Origin: Coffea arabica
Lineage: Eukaryota > Streptophyta > Magnoliopsida > Gentianales > Rubiaceae
Reading direction: 5' to 3'
DNA length: 64,000 nt
Assembly: GCF_036785885.1 (NCBI RefSeq)
Contig: NC_092322.1
Span: forward strand, 17,692,466-17,756,465
Positions 37,801 through 49,210 of this stretch are shown here, in pieces. The notes under the pieces were generated by a model. That model was not told where the DNA came from, made no database searches, and was given only the letters and a program-made list of their open reading frames with translations. Position 1 is the first letter of the stretch, and the number at the start of each line of letters is the position of its first letter. The position numbers and the translations under genes were made by a program.

Positions 37801-40800
37801 TGAAAGTTGATTAATGTTCTGAGAGAAAACATGGCTGAGAGTACAGTAGATTAAGGTCCAAATATTCAGGTAGACTATTTAAGTGGAGTGATCAAACAGG
37901 GTCCTATTATTCCTTTTAATATATGAAGGTATATCAAGTTTAAGTTGTTGGAAGTGTCCTCGTCTACAATAGACACCAACATATGAACTTTTATATATGT
38001 ATGTCTTGAGGTAAAGTCATATGTACAAGCTGATACAATTTAGTATGAAAACCAGATAATGACGATTGAAGAACCTCTAGAATCAGATAGAAAGAGATGG
38101 AATGTTAAACGTCTCATCCTTGTAGTACTTTCTGTTATCACTCCCAAATCCCTTCAGTGGCATGTTGAGATTATAATTAATACAAGAACTAGTTAAAAGA
38201 GATCCATATACGCTTCTGGTTTCAAAGATAGAGGAATCACAATTCATGATAATCACCTAATGAGTGTAGTTTCAATTATATTTTGTCACACCTGAATCTT
38301 GGCCGTTCAGTATATAACTTACCTGATTAGATATTTTTATTTTTATTTTTTTTGGGTAAGTAAGATTATATTAATTGCCAAGGCAGTGTTACAGAATAAA
38401 AGGGGCATACCCCAGGCACCAACAATAACCCAATAAAACACAAGTCTATCATGCAGTCAAGTCATGATTCAAAACGCAAGATATTTTGAACTCTTTCTAA
38501 GAAGAATATGAACTTGCTGTTGCATTAAAGCATCCTAGCTCTCTGTCATGCAGTCAAGTCATGATTTGAGCTTTTCAGTTTGTGAAAATACAGACTGGTT
38601 GTGAGAGTTTAACCTCTCAAGAAGATATTTTAGCACAAGACTAGATTTATAGTCTTGTTACCAGGTTCATAGGTTTTCCCTTTTTTCCTACTTATATTTC
38701 TACCGATGGTGTAGTTACTTATTCTTATGCTAGTTCTTAGTCTGAATTATTTTGTCTATACACCATAGCTGATTCTTTCTGGCTAAGAATACTACTTTTT
38801 AATAGTCTTTACGTGGTTCGTTATATTTTTTCTTAGTTGCCAAACTTGGTGACATCATATAACTTGTTATTCATTCATTAATAAGGTAATATTTATGTTG
38901 CAGGTTCTCTCATCCAGAAAAGTTAAACTTTTACTGGGATATTTTGTCCGTTGTATTAGAGAAGTAGACAAGTCTGGAATTCATGATAAGGAAACAGCTA
39001 AAAGTCATAGAAACCTAATACTAGAGCTGCAGCCAGCTGAAAGGGGTGTACAAAGTCAAATGTTGGAAGCTGATCTGGTTTTGTGGACTGTTGGTACAAA
39101 GTCTTTACTTCCTCTGCTAGAACCCTCTGACAAGCCACATGAAATTCCTCTTAACGCCAGGGGACAAGCTGAAACAGATGAAACTCTTAGGGTTAAGGGT
39201 TACCCACGTATATTTGCTGTTGGTGACTCATCTGCTTTTAGAGATAGCAGTGGGAAGTTGCTTCCGGCCAGTGCACAGGTACGGTGGTGATTGTTTCTTT
39301 TTCTTCTTCAATGATTGGAATAAAGGAACAAAAGCTACTGTTTCAGCTAATAAGTACTAATGTATCATCTCATTTACATTTTCTAATCTTTCTGAAATTA
39401 GAGTCTAAGTTTTCAACCATAGATTCTGGTGAAACAAGTTGTATTTGTTTTGAAGTGATATTTCCTTTATATGATTAAATTCTAAGTTTCTCGAGCATAT
39501 TTCTCATTTCTGTGTGGAATATTGTGCAACCATCATAAAGTCTTGTCGGTACCAAAGCTAGGATTCTGCCAAAAGCGTCCAAAATTATTTTTGAGCCTGT
39601 AAATAGGATATCAACTTGTGATTCCAAATAAAAGATACGCATGTAAATATGCTTTCTACTTGTGATTCCAAATAAAAGATACTAACTCCTATACCCTTGT
39701 AAGAGAGCTTAGATTTGCACACTTAAAACCAATTATGCAGTCCAACAATCAAACGTTATAATTTACTTGGTTAGAGGGTTTTTTAAGGCCACAATTGTTT
39801 TGTAGTTTATTCCCACCTCTGTTCTAGATTCCTTTCTTGCTCTTTGGATGTGAGCTGCTCACTTTTTGGCTAATTTCTTCTCCATCATCCTGAAAAATGA
39901 TTCAAAGTGAATTTGTTAGTATTTTCATCCTGGATGGTATGACAGTTGCACAATATATTTCTCCATATCTTGTCCATATGACCTACTTGATAAAAATATG
40001 TATATGCAGTTATGCACCATTGTCATATTGTATTCAAATCTAATGTTTTTTATTGCAACATCTTTCTTAGGCTGTTATTTTGACATGTCAATCTCAAATA
40101 GCTTACCTAGTAGCCAATCAGTTTCCTTGATTACTAGCAGGAAAAATTATGAACATTTATATTGTAGGGTAAAAATAGCAAAAAATTATGTTTATAATAG
40201 ATTCCCACGCTTGTCATTATCTATACGTGCTATCAATCTCAGGTGGCATTCCAGCAAGCTGATTTTGCTGGTTGGAATCTATGGGCTGCAATCAATGACA
40301 GACCTCTGCTGCCGTTCAGGTTAAGATGTGAAGTTTCTAGATATGGATGCTTTGTCATACTATAGCGTGACCACGTTTTCATCTTTTCATAGTCTCTTTC
40401 AAATTATACATGTTGCTGTGACAACTCAGGCTTGAATCAAAAGGGGCTTATCCTCTGCTTGCAGAGGTAAAGCTGTGTATGGCTGACCTTTATGATGCCA
40501 TGAAATGGTGGATGGCTTATGGACTTGTTTTCCCTTGATTTTCTATATGACTAAAGAACATAAGTTGACTACCAAGGTGTGCAATTGATGATAGAATACT
40601 GTGGTTATCACTTATGATAAGAATCCTAACAATCATAACGCACAAAAATTCTATAATGGATAAACATCTAAGTTGATAGAGAAAGTAATCATTGAGCCCA
40701 TCTTGCATCGGAGGCTATCAATGCAGTGCTACTGGAAACCATCAGTACCATGATTATGGGTTCAGAATACCAATTATTGCCTGCTGGTAGAAGATGCTGT

Positions 40801-41336
40801 GTATGCAATCTAGTCAATTTTGACAATTCTGACAGCTTTAAGCGCTTGAGACATGCACGTAATTTCTTTTTGTTTTTCCCTATATCAGAAAGTTAAGTTA
40901 CACAGACAGCATCTTTCTTCCTGTAGTCGTGGCCTGCAGTATCTTAAGTTGCTGAAGCTTGATTGCTATTCTTTCTCTAATAATGCTGATTAGAGTTCAC
41001 ATTACAGGTTTCAGAATTTAGGTGAGATGATGACTCTTGGGAGATATGATGGTGCTATTTCACCAAGCTTTATTGAGGGCCTAACGCTTGAAGGCCCTAT
41101 TGGTCATACTGGTATGTCTAGTCCTTCGTTACCTTGACAGTTTTTGGCTCCCTACTCTTTCTATGATTGAGCTATGTTGTTTCACTGATATTGCAGCAAG
41201 AAAATTGGCATACTTAATAAGATTACCAACTGATGAGCACCGTGTAAAAGTGGGGTTTAGTTGGTTGGCAAAGACAGCAGTTGAGTCTGTTGCATTTTTG
41301 CAAGACAACCTCACAAAAGTAGTTTCAGGTTCATAG
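32619..41336 (+). CDS. NDC1: NDC1, type II NAD(P)H dehydrogenase C1 (11 exons)
   Basis: Flavoenzyme of the alternative NAD(P)H dehydrogenase family. In Arabidopsis (At5g08740) it is found in chloroplast plastoglobules and mitochondria, reduces plastoquinone, and is needed for phylloquinone synthesis. Exons: 32619-32673, 32746-32933, 34358-34453, 35093-35159, 35275-35458, 36667-36760, 36868-37080, 38904-39278, 40243-40319, 41008-41111 and 41197-41336. All borders are GT-AG and phases agree, giving 530 codons. Residues 1 to about 75 form a Ser/Ala/Arg-rich transit peptide. The FAD-binding GGGFGG is at 89-94 and the NAD(P)H-binding GCGYSG at 254-259. A second FAD contact (FAVGDSS) is in exon 8. 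The C-terminus (LTKVVSGS) matches the family end. No break was found. Intron 1 is only 72 nt and in frame, so the transit peptide may exist in two forms. Confidence 0.95.
32674..32745 (+). other. NDC1 intron 1, 72 nt, in frame and stop-free
   Basis: The borders are G|GTAAGG and TTTCAG|GGGG. The length is divisible by three and no stop occurs in frame, so retention adds 24 residues (starting GKVLLSFSLLNS) to the targeting peptide and leaves the enzyme unchanged. The sequence alone cannot say which form is made. Confidence 0.6.
37081..38903 (+). other. NDC1 intron 7
   Basis: A 1.8 kb intron. It contains a 21-bp direct repeat (TCATGCAGTCAAGTCATGAT) at about 38449 and 38545. Near 38350-38440 a stretch reading TAAGATTATATTAATTGCCA resembles the tail of a plant retroposon, but it is too short to classify. 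No exon-like sequence was seen. Confidence 0.45.
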
Positions 41337-41343
41337 ACTTGTG

Positions 41344-41345
<2 letters not shown>

Positions 41346-41392
<47 letters not shown>

Positions 41393-41404
41393 CTCTCTCT
41401 CTCT
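41346..41404 (+). repeat. (TC)n microsatellite in the NDC1 3' UTR
   Basis: About 29 TC units with one CG interruption, starting 10 bases after the NDC1 stop codon. Confidence 0.95.
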
Positions 41405-41476
41405 TTAATATCTGTTATTTAAGTTTTTGAACATTTATTGTAACATATGTAGCAAAAAGAAAGAGATTATCATGAA

Positions 41477-41482
41477 ATAAAG
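41477..41482 (+). terminator. Candidate NDC1 polyadenylation signal
   Basis: AATAAA lies 141 bases after the stop codon and before the hAT-like insertion at 41543. Plant poly(A) signals are loose, so this is only a candidate. Confidence 0.4.
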
Positions 41483-41542
41483 GGACAAATATCAAGCTCT
41501 GATTTTAAACATTTTAGAAATTTATTTCTTTCCCCCTTTTCT

Positions 41543-43530
41543 CAATGTTTTAAAACTCAAACCGTTAATTGAACTGGTGAAGTTACCGGGTCGAGGCTCA
41601 ATCGGTTGGACCGATTCAATTCCGGTTCAATAATTATACACACACACACCTGTGCTAAGGCTAAGATACTCCACAGATATCACATGATAAAAAGTTAAAT
41701 ATTTCTACACACACAAATTTTTAGAACTATAAATTTAACCAAATAAATTTATCTCAATTATACCTATCATTATAAAAATTTTAGACCCTTCACAAACCAT
41801 CTAACATGCAATAATTTTCTGCTATAGAATATATAGATCACTCAAATATTGCATATAAGAAAATTCTTAATTACTAACTTGGTGCGCAATGCTTCTAATC
41901 TCCACTCTTGTTTGTGTGTGTCCACCACATATTATGGACTTAAAAATGTTCATCAAATCAAAAAACTGGTTTAGCGGTTTTGTGCATTTGCATGGTGATA
42001 TTCATGATATATCAATTGTAGGATGCACAAGTAATTGGTTCATTGAAGACTTTAATTTAATTTAACATAATTGTTGTAGTAGTTGACAAATTTACATCTA
42101 TACTAGAATTGTACTCCATCAATTTATACCAAATATTTGTACGAATTATATAATTGGATACCAACTTTTTTTTTACAACACAGGAAATATTTCAACTTTG
42201 ACAGACTAATTTCCCTGTGCCCACCCCGCTTAAGGGGCAATTGGATACCAACTTGTTTATGCCCTTTTGTTGCTGGCAGGCCCTAGCGCCAAGACCAAGG
42301 CATGTCTCTATCAGGTTGGATCTATCAGGTTGGATCATTTGCTATTATACACCACCAGGCCACCCCAATGATAAAACTTAAAAAAAAAAAGTAAAAAAGA
42401 AAAAATAAAGAGTCAACAAACAGGTAGAGCTGAGAGAAAGTCGTCTACCAAATCAAAACGCTACACTATTGCAAAGCCAATTCCGATTCTGCAGGAAACA
42501 AAGTGCAAAAACGTTTGTTTGCTTTTGATGCCAAAATTCAAAGAGAGAGTTTTGGTACTGGAGAGTGGCGAAAGTGACATGCAGAATATAAAAAAAAAAA
42601 AACCTCTAAACAAAGGACCCAAAAGTCTCAGAAAGAAAACGTCACCAGCAAGGGAGCTAATTAGAATCTAATTAATAGCAAGATTAAACAATTGTAAGTT
42701 ATATAATCATATTATTACAACGTTTAATAAAACACATCCCTCTTAAGCAATTCATCAAACAACTGGCGAGCCAACTTGAAACACTCATATTTCACTAAAT
42801 AAATGTAATGCTTCTAGCCAGAGACCCAACAAAGACATCATCAATTGTTGAAGTTTCACAAGAAATAGAGTAAAATTGAATTTTTTTTCTCTGAAGCTTA
42901 TATAACAGTGGATATATTTTAAAATCAACTCAAAATATTTAATTGAACCCATAATTCTAAGTTAAATAGGAAAAATACAGACCATAAAAAGCATATATAC
43001 ATCAACTAACCAACTAAGAGCAAAAAAAAAAAAAAAAATGGAAAGAAAAGGTAAACTAACCTAGTAAATTGGTAATAGCTTGAAATTTTAGATTCTAACT
43101 ATGTCGTGCGCTTCAACTTTTGTAAGAACAACTGGTGCTTCAACTTTTGAAATGAAAACAAAAAAAAATTGAAGTCTTTGGAGATTGAAGAAGAGAATTG
43201 AAATTGGGACTTTTGTCTTGAGAGTTGACTGAAAGAAGGAAACCAGAGAGAGCCAAAGAGGCTGCGATAGCAGTATTTGCTATTTGAAGAGAAAACTCTT
43301 TGGTTTAGGGTTGGTACTTAGCAGTTGACCGAAATAAGGAAGTCAAATGTTTTAAAAATAAAAAACTGTGGTTCATAGTTTTATACAATTTGAACGGTTT
43401 GAACGGTTTTTTTCGATTTTGATCGGTTCTTATGTCAGGTCAAACTAAGATATGAATCGGACCGGAGCTATGACCGGTTCGTGATTTGACCGGTCAAACC
43501 AGCCGGTCAGATGCAGTTTTTAAAACATTG
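41543..43530. mobile_element. hAT-like non-autonomous element
   Basis: The ends are inverted copies: CAATGTTTTAAAAC on the left, and CAATGTTTTAAAAACTGCAT when the right end is reversed. Both continue into sequence rich in CCGG/GGTTCAA-type motifs. The 8-bp flanks CCTTTTCT (41535-41542) and CCTTTTCC (43531-43538) agree at 7 of 8, the hAT target size. No transposase frame is seen inside; the interior is AT-rich. Confidence 0.65.
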
Positions 43531-44139
43531 CCTTTTCCCCTGTCTTTCGTTTGTGAATTCTTAATCAGCAGTCATTGTACATTCACTGAATATGCTATCA
43601 AATAGGTTGAGCTCATGGTTCAAAAAATTGGGTTTTGCTTTGTAAAATGGGAAAATTGTAGAAACCTCCCCTGAAACTACTGACAGTTGCACTGAGCTCC
43701 CCTCTAAGTTCTGAAATGGCAGATAGCACCCCTCAACAGGAACATTAAGTTGCAAAATCAGTCCAGGCAGCTTCAATTCCCATTAAAAAATTAGCTGTAC
43801 AAGTGAGATAAAAAATTTGTTCCAAATTTGCCCTGATGTTAGTTGACAAGTAGTATTAACAAGGGAGGGGCTTTTTCATTAAGCACAAGGAAGTTCATGG
43901 GGTATAAATGCAACAACATGCTTCCAGATGATGACCTGCAACAACTTCATTTGCTGAGAAACCAACGGCTACTTAACGGCTAATTGATGTAACTAAGGCA
44001 CTAGCTTATAAACGATGGTCAGTAGCAAAATGAATACCAGAATCTGGACTCATGTATGCAGCAGCAATTTTCTAGCTCAAAACACAGCTTGCTTGATACT
44101 CAGTTTGGCAGTTTCAAGTCATATTGCAGAAATCAGAAA

Positions 44140-44514
44140 ATGGCTTCTTCCAGCCACAGGAGAACATCATGGAACTCTCCTACATCCTTCACAATACAAA
44201 ACAAATATTGCTGGTGCAATAGAAAGGCAACATTGAAGATTTCTGAGTCTGAAAACAACCCCAACAAATTATACTTTTTTTGTGCAAAATGCAAGTACTT
44301 CCAGTGGTATGAGGGTCCAAAAGAAGAAGAGGTTAATAGTAGAAATTATGACACCAATTCAGTGCCACAATCGCACCTACAGCAACAAAGGTCTATGGCT
44401 GTTAGAAGGGAAATGCCAACTGTTCTGACAAGTGCAGTGGCTATACTTTTTATCATCAATCTCATACTTGTTGCTGTTTATGTTTTCATCCATATTGTGA
44501 AGTCAATAGGCTGA
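44140..44514 (+). CDS. GRF-type zinc-finger protein with C-terminal membrane segment
   Basis: An intact 124-residue frame inside MULE-2. I chose the ATG at 44140 because its context is good (AAAATGGCT) and the protein then starts MASSSHRR, as small plant GRF proteins often do; an in-frame ATG at 44056 would add 28 residues. Residues about 20-60 carry a GRF-like finger: CWC, then ENNPNKLYFFC, then KCKYFQWYEG, giving the Cys-x-Cys ... Cys-x2-Cys pattern with the trailing aromatic residues. Residues about 90-120 form one hydrophobic segment (AVAILFIINLILVAVYVFI), likely a tail-anchored membrane helix. GRF fingers generally bind nucleic acid; the role here is unknown. It points toward the transposase gene. 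It may be a captured host gene or a standing part of the transposon. Confidence 0.7.
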   Translation: MASSSHRRTSWNSPTSFTIQNKYCWCNRKATLKISESENNPNKLYFFCAKCKYFQWYEGPKEEEVNSRNYDTNSVPQSHLQQQRSMAVRREMPTVLTSAVAILFIINLILVAVYVFIHIVKSIG

Positions 44515-45050
44515 TGCTATCCAGAAATGTACATTAGTGATGAAGTAGATATAGCTGCAGTTCGAATTTATATGTAAGACATAGGAGAGGAACAAGTTCC
44601 TTTCATCATGTATGCAGCAGCATTTGTAGTTTACAATATAAATGCAAACCAGAGTTCTGTTTATATCTACTGTCATCAATACAAAATCACTTGTTACCAA
44701 CAATACAAAACAAAACAGTCACAGAAGCATACTTGTATTACAAGATTAATGCATTAATACAAGAAGTCTGATCAGAATTCAGTAATTTGAAGTACTACAA
44801 AAGTGAAACACAACAGGCAAGTAATAGCAGAGCATGACTGAGCAATCCACAAAAGGTTCAAAACACCATCTGAACCATTAAATCACTTAGAACAGATGGT
44901 GAGGATTGCAATGTCGTGAGAGGCAGAAACATGTCTAAAACTGCCACAGTAGAGTACAAAATAGCTCTGTTATGTACCTAATTAATGGCATACTACTGAG
45001 TTGATACTTTCAGCAGTAAGCATTCACTTGCCAAAACTATAGAGATAGTA
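44515..45050. other. MULE-2 space between the convergent genes
   Basis: Non-coding, AT-rich, between the stop of the GRF gene (44514) and the stop of the transposase gene (45051). It should hold both 3' UTRs. No clear terminator motif is visible. Confidence 0.5.
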
Positions 45051-48000
45051 TCAGAATTGCATACTAAAACTGCTATTGTTGCTAACATTTGTTGAGTGCA
45101 GTGTTGTAGCTGCATTGATGGATTCAGATGCAGGTGTAGCAACTTGAAATGTAGCAATTTGCTGATGACCAGCTTGTTCCACAATTTGAGTGATCTGAGC
45201 AGTATTTGAGTAGTTTCTCTTGCTGCTCCCTCTAGCAGATGCTCCAGTATTGCTTAAAGGTCTTCCTCTCTGCACAATCACACATGTTGAACATTACACT
45301 CAAGCATTTTATTGAAGCATATCATAAAAGCTACTCATTCAACTGCACCTTTTTCTTTGAAGTGGTTGCTGTGCTCTGATTCTGCACATGCACATTCACA
45401 GTTGCAGGTGCAGGTTGAGTTGAAGGAGAAGGATTGCTGCCTTGGCTTGAGTGTACAACTGGAACATTGCCAGAGACATGATCCTAGCAGTAAACATTGA
45501 CAAGTAATATTAGTTTCAACAAGGCATGTACTATAAATGTTACAATCAGAATCTTAAATAAGTTAACAAAATCTTACCCAAAGAGTTGCTCCTGACAGGC
45601 CCGTGTTTGCAGTCCCTCTTCCTGGTTTGCCTCTTCTATAGCTCTGTTGTTAAGGAACAAGCTAATTGTAAGTAATGAATTAATATAAAATAATCACATT
45701 CAGTAGCAATTGCAGCACATATAGCACTTGCTGGCCAGTAGTTCTGTTGCCATTCTTCTTATTCTGGACAGGTGCTCCTTGACATGACCTCTTGTTGTGA
45801 CCAAAAGAGCCACAGTTTCCACACTTGATGTAGCAATGTCTTTTTGGTTGTGACACAGACTGTCCTTCATCATGTTCCCTTCTCTTTTTAGTCTTTGGTC
45901 TACCTGGAGCTCTCCTTAATGGAGGAGGCAGGACTATTACAGGTGTAACATATGGCATAGGTGGCCACATTTTCTCATCAGGAATTGGATGAATCATACT
46001 TGAATATGTCTTTAAGTACTTATCTCTTGAGAACCAATGCTCACAGTAGGATTCCAGCTTTTCTCTCTTGTAGATAATCCCTAGTGCAGCATGTTTACAA
46101 GGAAGGCCTGAAATTTGAAATGCTCCACAATCACAAGTTTTAGCTGATAAATTGACTATGTAGGACCTGTTCATATCCCCCACTTCAAATACATTAGTAG
46201 AAGCCATAGTGAGTTCACATTGTCTTGATGCTTGTCCTATTTTTTGTAGTTTACCAACCATCTTTGGTGTGATGGCAGTGGTGAGCATGCACCCTTTCTG
46301 ATATCGCTTATGCATTTTCTTCATGAACTTCTTCCTCAGCCCATCAACAAGTGTCAAGATAGGCTTCCCTCTGAACTCACCTATCCATGCATTGAAGGAC
46401 TCAGTGCAGTTATTTGTGACATGATCACATTTTAGTCCAGTATTGAAGGTATATCTGCACCATGTTGTTTTAGGAATTTTGTCCAAGTATTTTCATGTTT
46501 CTATGTTTAACTCCTTTATGCTAGCCATGGCTTCATTATGTCCTGCAACATCAAAGCTTTTTGCTGCTCTCCAGAACAAGTTACTAAGCAGAATACCAAG
46601 AAATTGAGCTTTAAAATTACTGCAGATATGCCTACAGCAATGTCTTCCACTAGCAACAGGCACTTTCTCTTCATAAGCTATATTCAAGCCCTGAAATGAT
46701 CACCAAAACATGCAAACAAGTTACACTAAAAAATACAGAATCATTGACAAGTACATAAGCATTCCAGAATCTGGATGCATAACAGAATCAGAATAATGTT
46801 CAAGGCCTGTTGTGAAGCTCACCTTTTGCCTGTCACTCATGAAGGTTAGAGGACCATGAAAACCACTTTCTGAAGTAAATGGCCCAAAAAACTCCTCAAA
46901 GTAATGAAAAAACCAACTCCAGGTTTCTTTATTTTCAGCTTCAGCCACAGCAAATGCAATAGGAAAAATGCTATTGTTAGCATCTAATGTGACTGTTGTG
47001 AGAAGCACACCACCATAAGCACCTTTTAAAAAACATCCATCAAAACCAACAAAAGGTCTACAGCCTTCAACAAATCCACTTCTTTGAGCTTTGAAACTAA
47101 TAAACATTGTGAGAAATCTAGGCTCAACAAGAAGAGTAGGCCTATCATAATGTATTTTGCAGATACTTTGTGGGTTGTATTTCCTGATCAGCTCTGCATA
47201 CTTTGGCAATTTGGCATACGATTCAATGTGATTGCCTTCAATCTCATTTCTTGCTTTAATTAGTGCTCTATACATCTGCCATTTGCTTGGATGCACACCA
47301 TACTTAATCATCTCAGCTTCTACCCCTTTGGTGGACATGTTGGGGTGAATTCTCCTGACTAGAACTAGTTTCTTAGCAATCCAGTCAGCTGTAGCTTCTG
47401 TGTTCTTCCTGTCCATCACACATGTGTGTTCACCTTGATAAGTCTTAATCATAAAGGTCATGGAATCTAAAACTGGTGATGCATGGATTCTCCATTTGCA
47501 TCCTTCAACACCACAAACAGCAGTGACTCTGCTATTCTCATTCTTCAGTCTCATAATTGGAAATCCTTTCTGAATTACATAGTCCTTTAAAGCTGCTCTA
47601 AATGCATCGACATTAGTAAATAGTTCACCTTTCTTAAACTCTATCTCTACTTTTGGGTTGTACGTCCACAGTTTTGATTTCAAAGCTTGCTGAACAGGGT
47701 CAGTTTCTTCTTCATTTTCAGAATAAGGAACTAAGGCACTCTCCTCAGTGTCATCAAAATCAGAAAATGACATGTCAGATTCACCACTATCGCTATGAAC
47801 ATCTAAATCTTTCTCATTGTCACTATCCATGCTGTGCAGCCAGCTTGAATCAGAGCTGGAATCACTATATTCACCCTCAGAATCATCAATGGCAACAACA
47901 CATACCTTGTCCTTTTTCTCTTAAGTTCAAATCAGTGTTATGACCATTTTCATTTATCTGATTAGCTTTATAAGATGGAATAACATCCATATCCTGCACA

Positions 48001-48269
48001 TGCACATTAATCATTCTTCCACACTTATGCATTTCGAACATTTCATGTACACTATCATCATCTGAAATATCAAACATACGATCTGTCTTAGGAATCTGAC
48101 ACCTCATATGTATTAACTTATTCAGATGCCCAGGGACTTCACCGAACACCTTCTCAGCAACATCAAATAGTAGATTAAGGTAACAGTAACCAATTGGATC
48201 GATATTTGGAATTTTCACTTGTTTCTCCTCATAGTGAACAGCTATATTATAAGTAGAAAAAAGAGCCAT
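45051..48269 (-). pseudogene. MULE-2 transposase, full length with two lesions
   Basis: Coding parts in reading order are 48269-46823, 46690-45728, 45643-45578, 45483-45349 and 45269-45051. The intron borders are GT-AG and phase 0, and the total is about 942 codons. Domains: PB1-like N-terminus (residues about 1-100); acidic DSEGEYSDSSSDSS linker; MULE N-terminal block (VTAVCGVEGCKWRIHASP); core with VGFDGCFLKGAYGGVLL, where the first Asp is intact, and FMSDRQK with the second; CCRHICSNF; a likely catalytic Glu in NNCTESFNAW; SWIM finger (CDC ... CKHA); CCHC knuckle (CGNCGSFGHNKRSC); and a Ser/Thr/Gln-rich tail ending NSSFSMQF. Two lesions are visible: one extra base near 47905-47925, before VCVVAIDDSEG, and a TGA near 46493 where the family has Trp. 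Reading errors could account for either. The ATG at 48269 gives MALFSTYN. Confidence 0.9.
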
Positions 48270-48579
48270 CCTAGGTTTCAAAAGTGACAGAAACTGAGCA
48301 ATGTAAGTAGCAAATAGCAGACAACTGTATCTAGTTTAGACACTTATGTCTACACTGATGACTAGTCATGAACTCAAGACTATTGTAGCATTCACTGAGT
48401 TGATACAAGTCTTAAAAGATCGAAAAATAGATCATGATCAAAACATCCATTGATAAACATGTCTAAAACAACATGAATAGCAGAGTACAGCAGCTCGTCT
48501 AAAACCAGCTACAATATCATCATATTTGGCATTGATTATTACTGACAATAACATCACATTTGTTTCTGATCATTACTAA

Positions 48580-48651
48580 CACATTCAACTCATAATGGAA
48601 CAACAACCATGCATTCACATTCAACTCATAATGGAACAACAAACATGCATT
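48580..48651. repeat. 36-bp tandem repeat, two copies
   Basis: CACATTCAACTCATAATGGA begins at 48580 and 48616. The two 36-bp units differ at one base (CAACC versus CAAAC). Confidence 0.9.
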
Positions 48652-49065
48652 CACTGCACTCAGTATTCAAAAACATGATCATACAAGAGCTAAAGTACAA
48701 ATTTATTTACCTACTTCACTTCAGTTCTTGCAAATTGACTGCAGTTGATGCTCAAAATTGGTTCCTAGCTCACGGTCACATATGCTATTTATCTCTCACG
48801 GACAATCAGCCTCCCATGAACTAAGCCAGAGTTCCAATTTTCTTCTCTTATGTTTCCTTCTCTCAATGGTCAGAATTTTATCTGCAAGGCACACTCTCTT
48901 ATGCTGCAAGTAGGCAGCTTGTCACCTTAAGAGCAACTTGTAACAAATTGGCGCCAATTCATGGCGCCATCTTCCTCAGCAATTGCCGCCCTGTTCTTCC
49001 CTCTAAAACTAGTCTCACACTAAAGCATACTCTTAATCAAAGCTGGACGGAGACTGCAGCTTGAG

Positions 49066-49210
49066 TTAGTTAGTTAGTTAATTAAGAAGTTAATTAACTA
49101 GTTACATAATTAGTTAAGCATCTAAAGTTAATTAGTTAATTATCTATTTATGTCAGCAGATAATTAGTTAATTAATTAATTAGATTATTAGTTATTTAGT
49201 TATTTAGTTA
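49066..49210. repeat. TTAG/TTAAT simple-sequence tract
   Basis: Irregular runs of GTTAGTTAGTTAATTAA type near the right end of MULE-2, lying inside the terminal repeat. Confidence 0.8.

Noticed and set aside
41570-41660. tRNA-like GGTTCAA and GGTTGGA strings
   Set aside because: They belong to the CCGG-rich end of the hAT-like element; no cloverleaf with an acceptor stem can be drawn.
47832-47911. An intron between the PB1-like part and the acidic linker of the MULE-2 transposase
   Set aside because: GT and AG are available, but splicing leaves the wrong frame, while the unspliced sequence continues a conserved reading after a single-base frame change.
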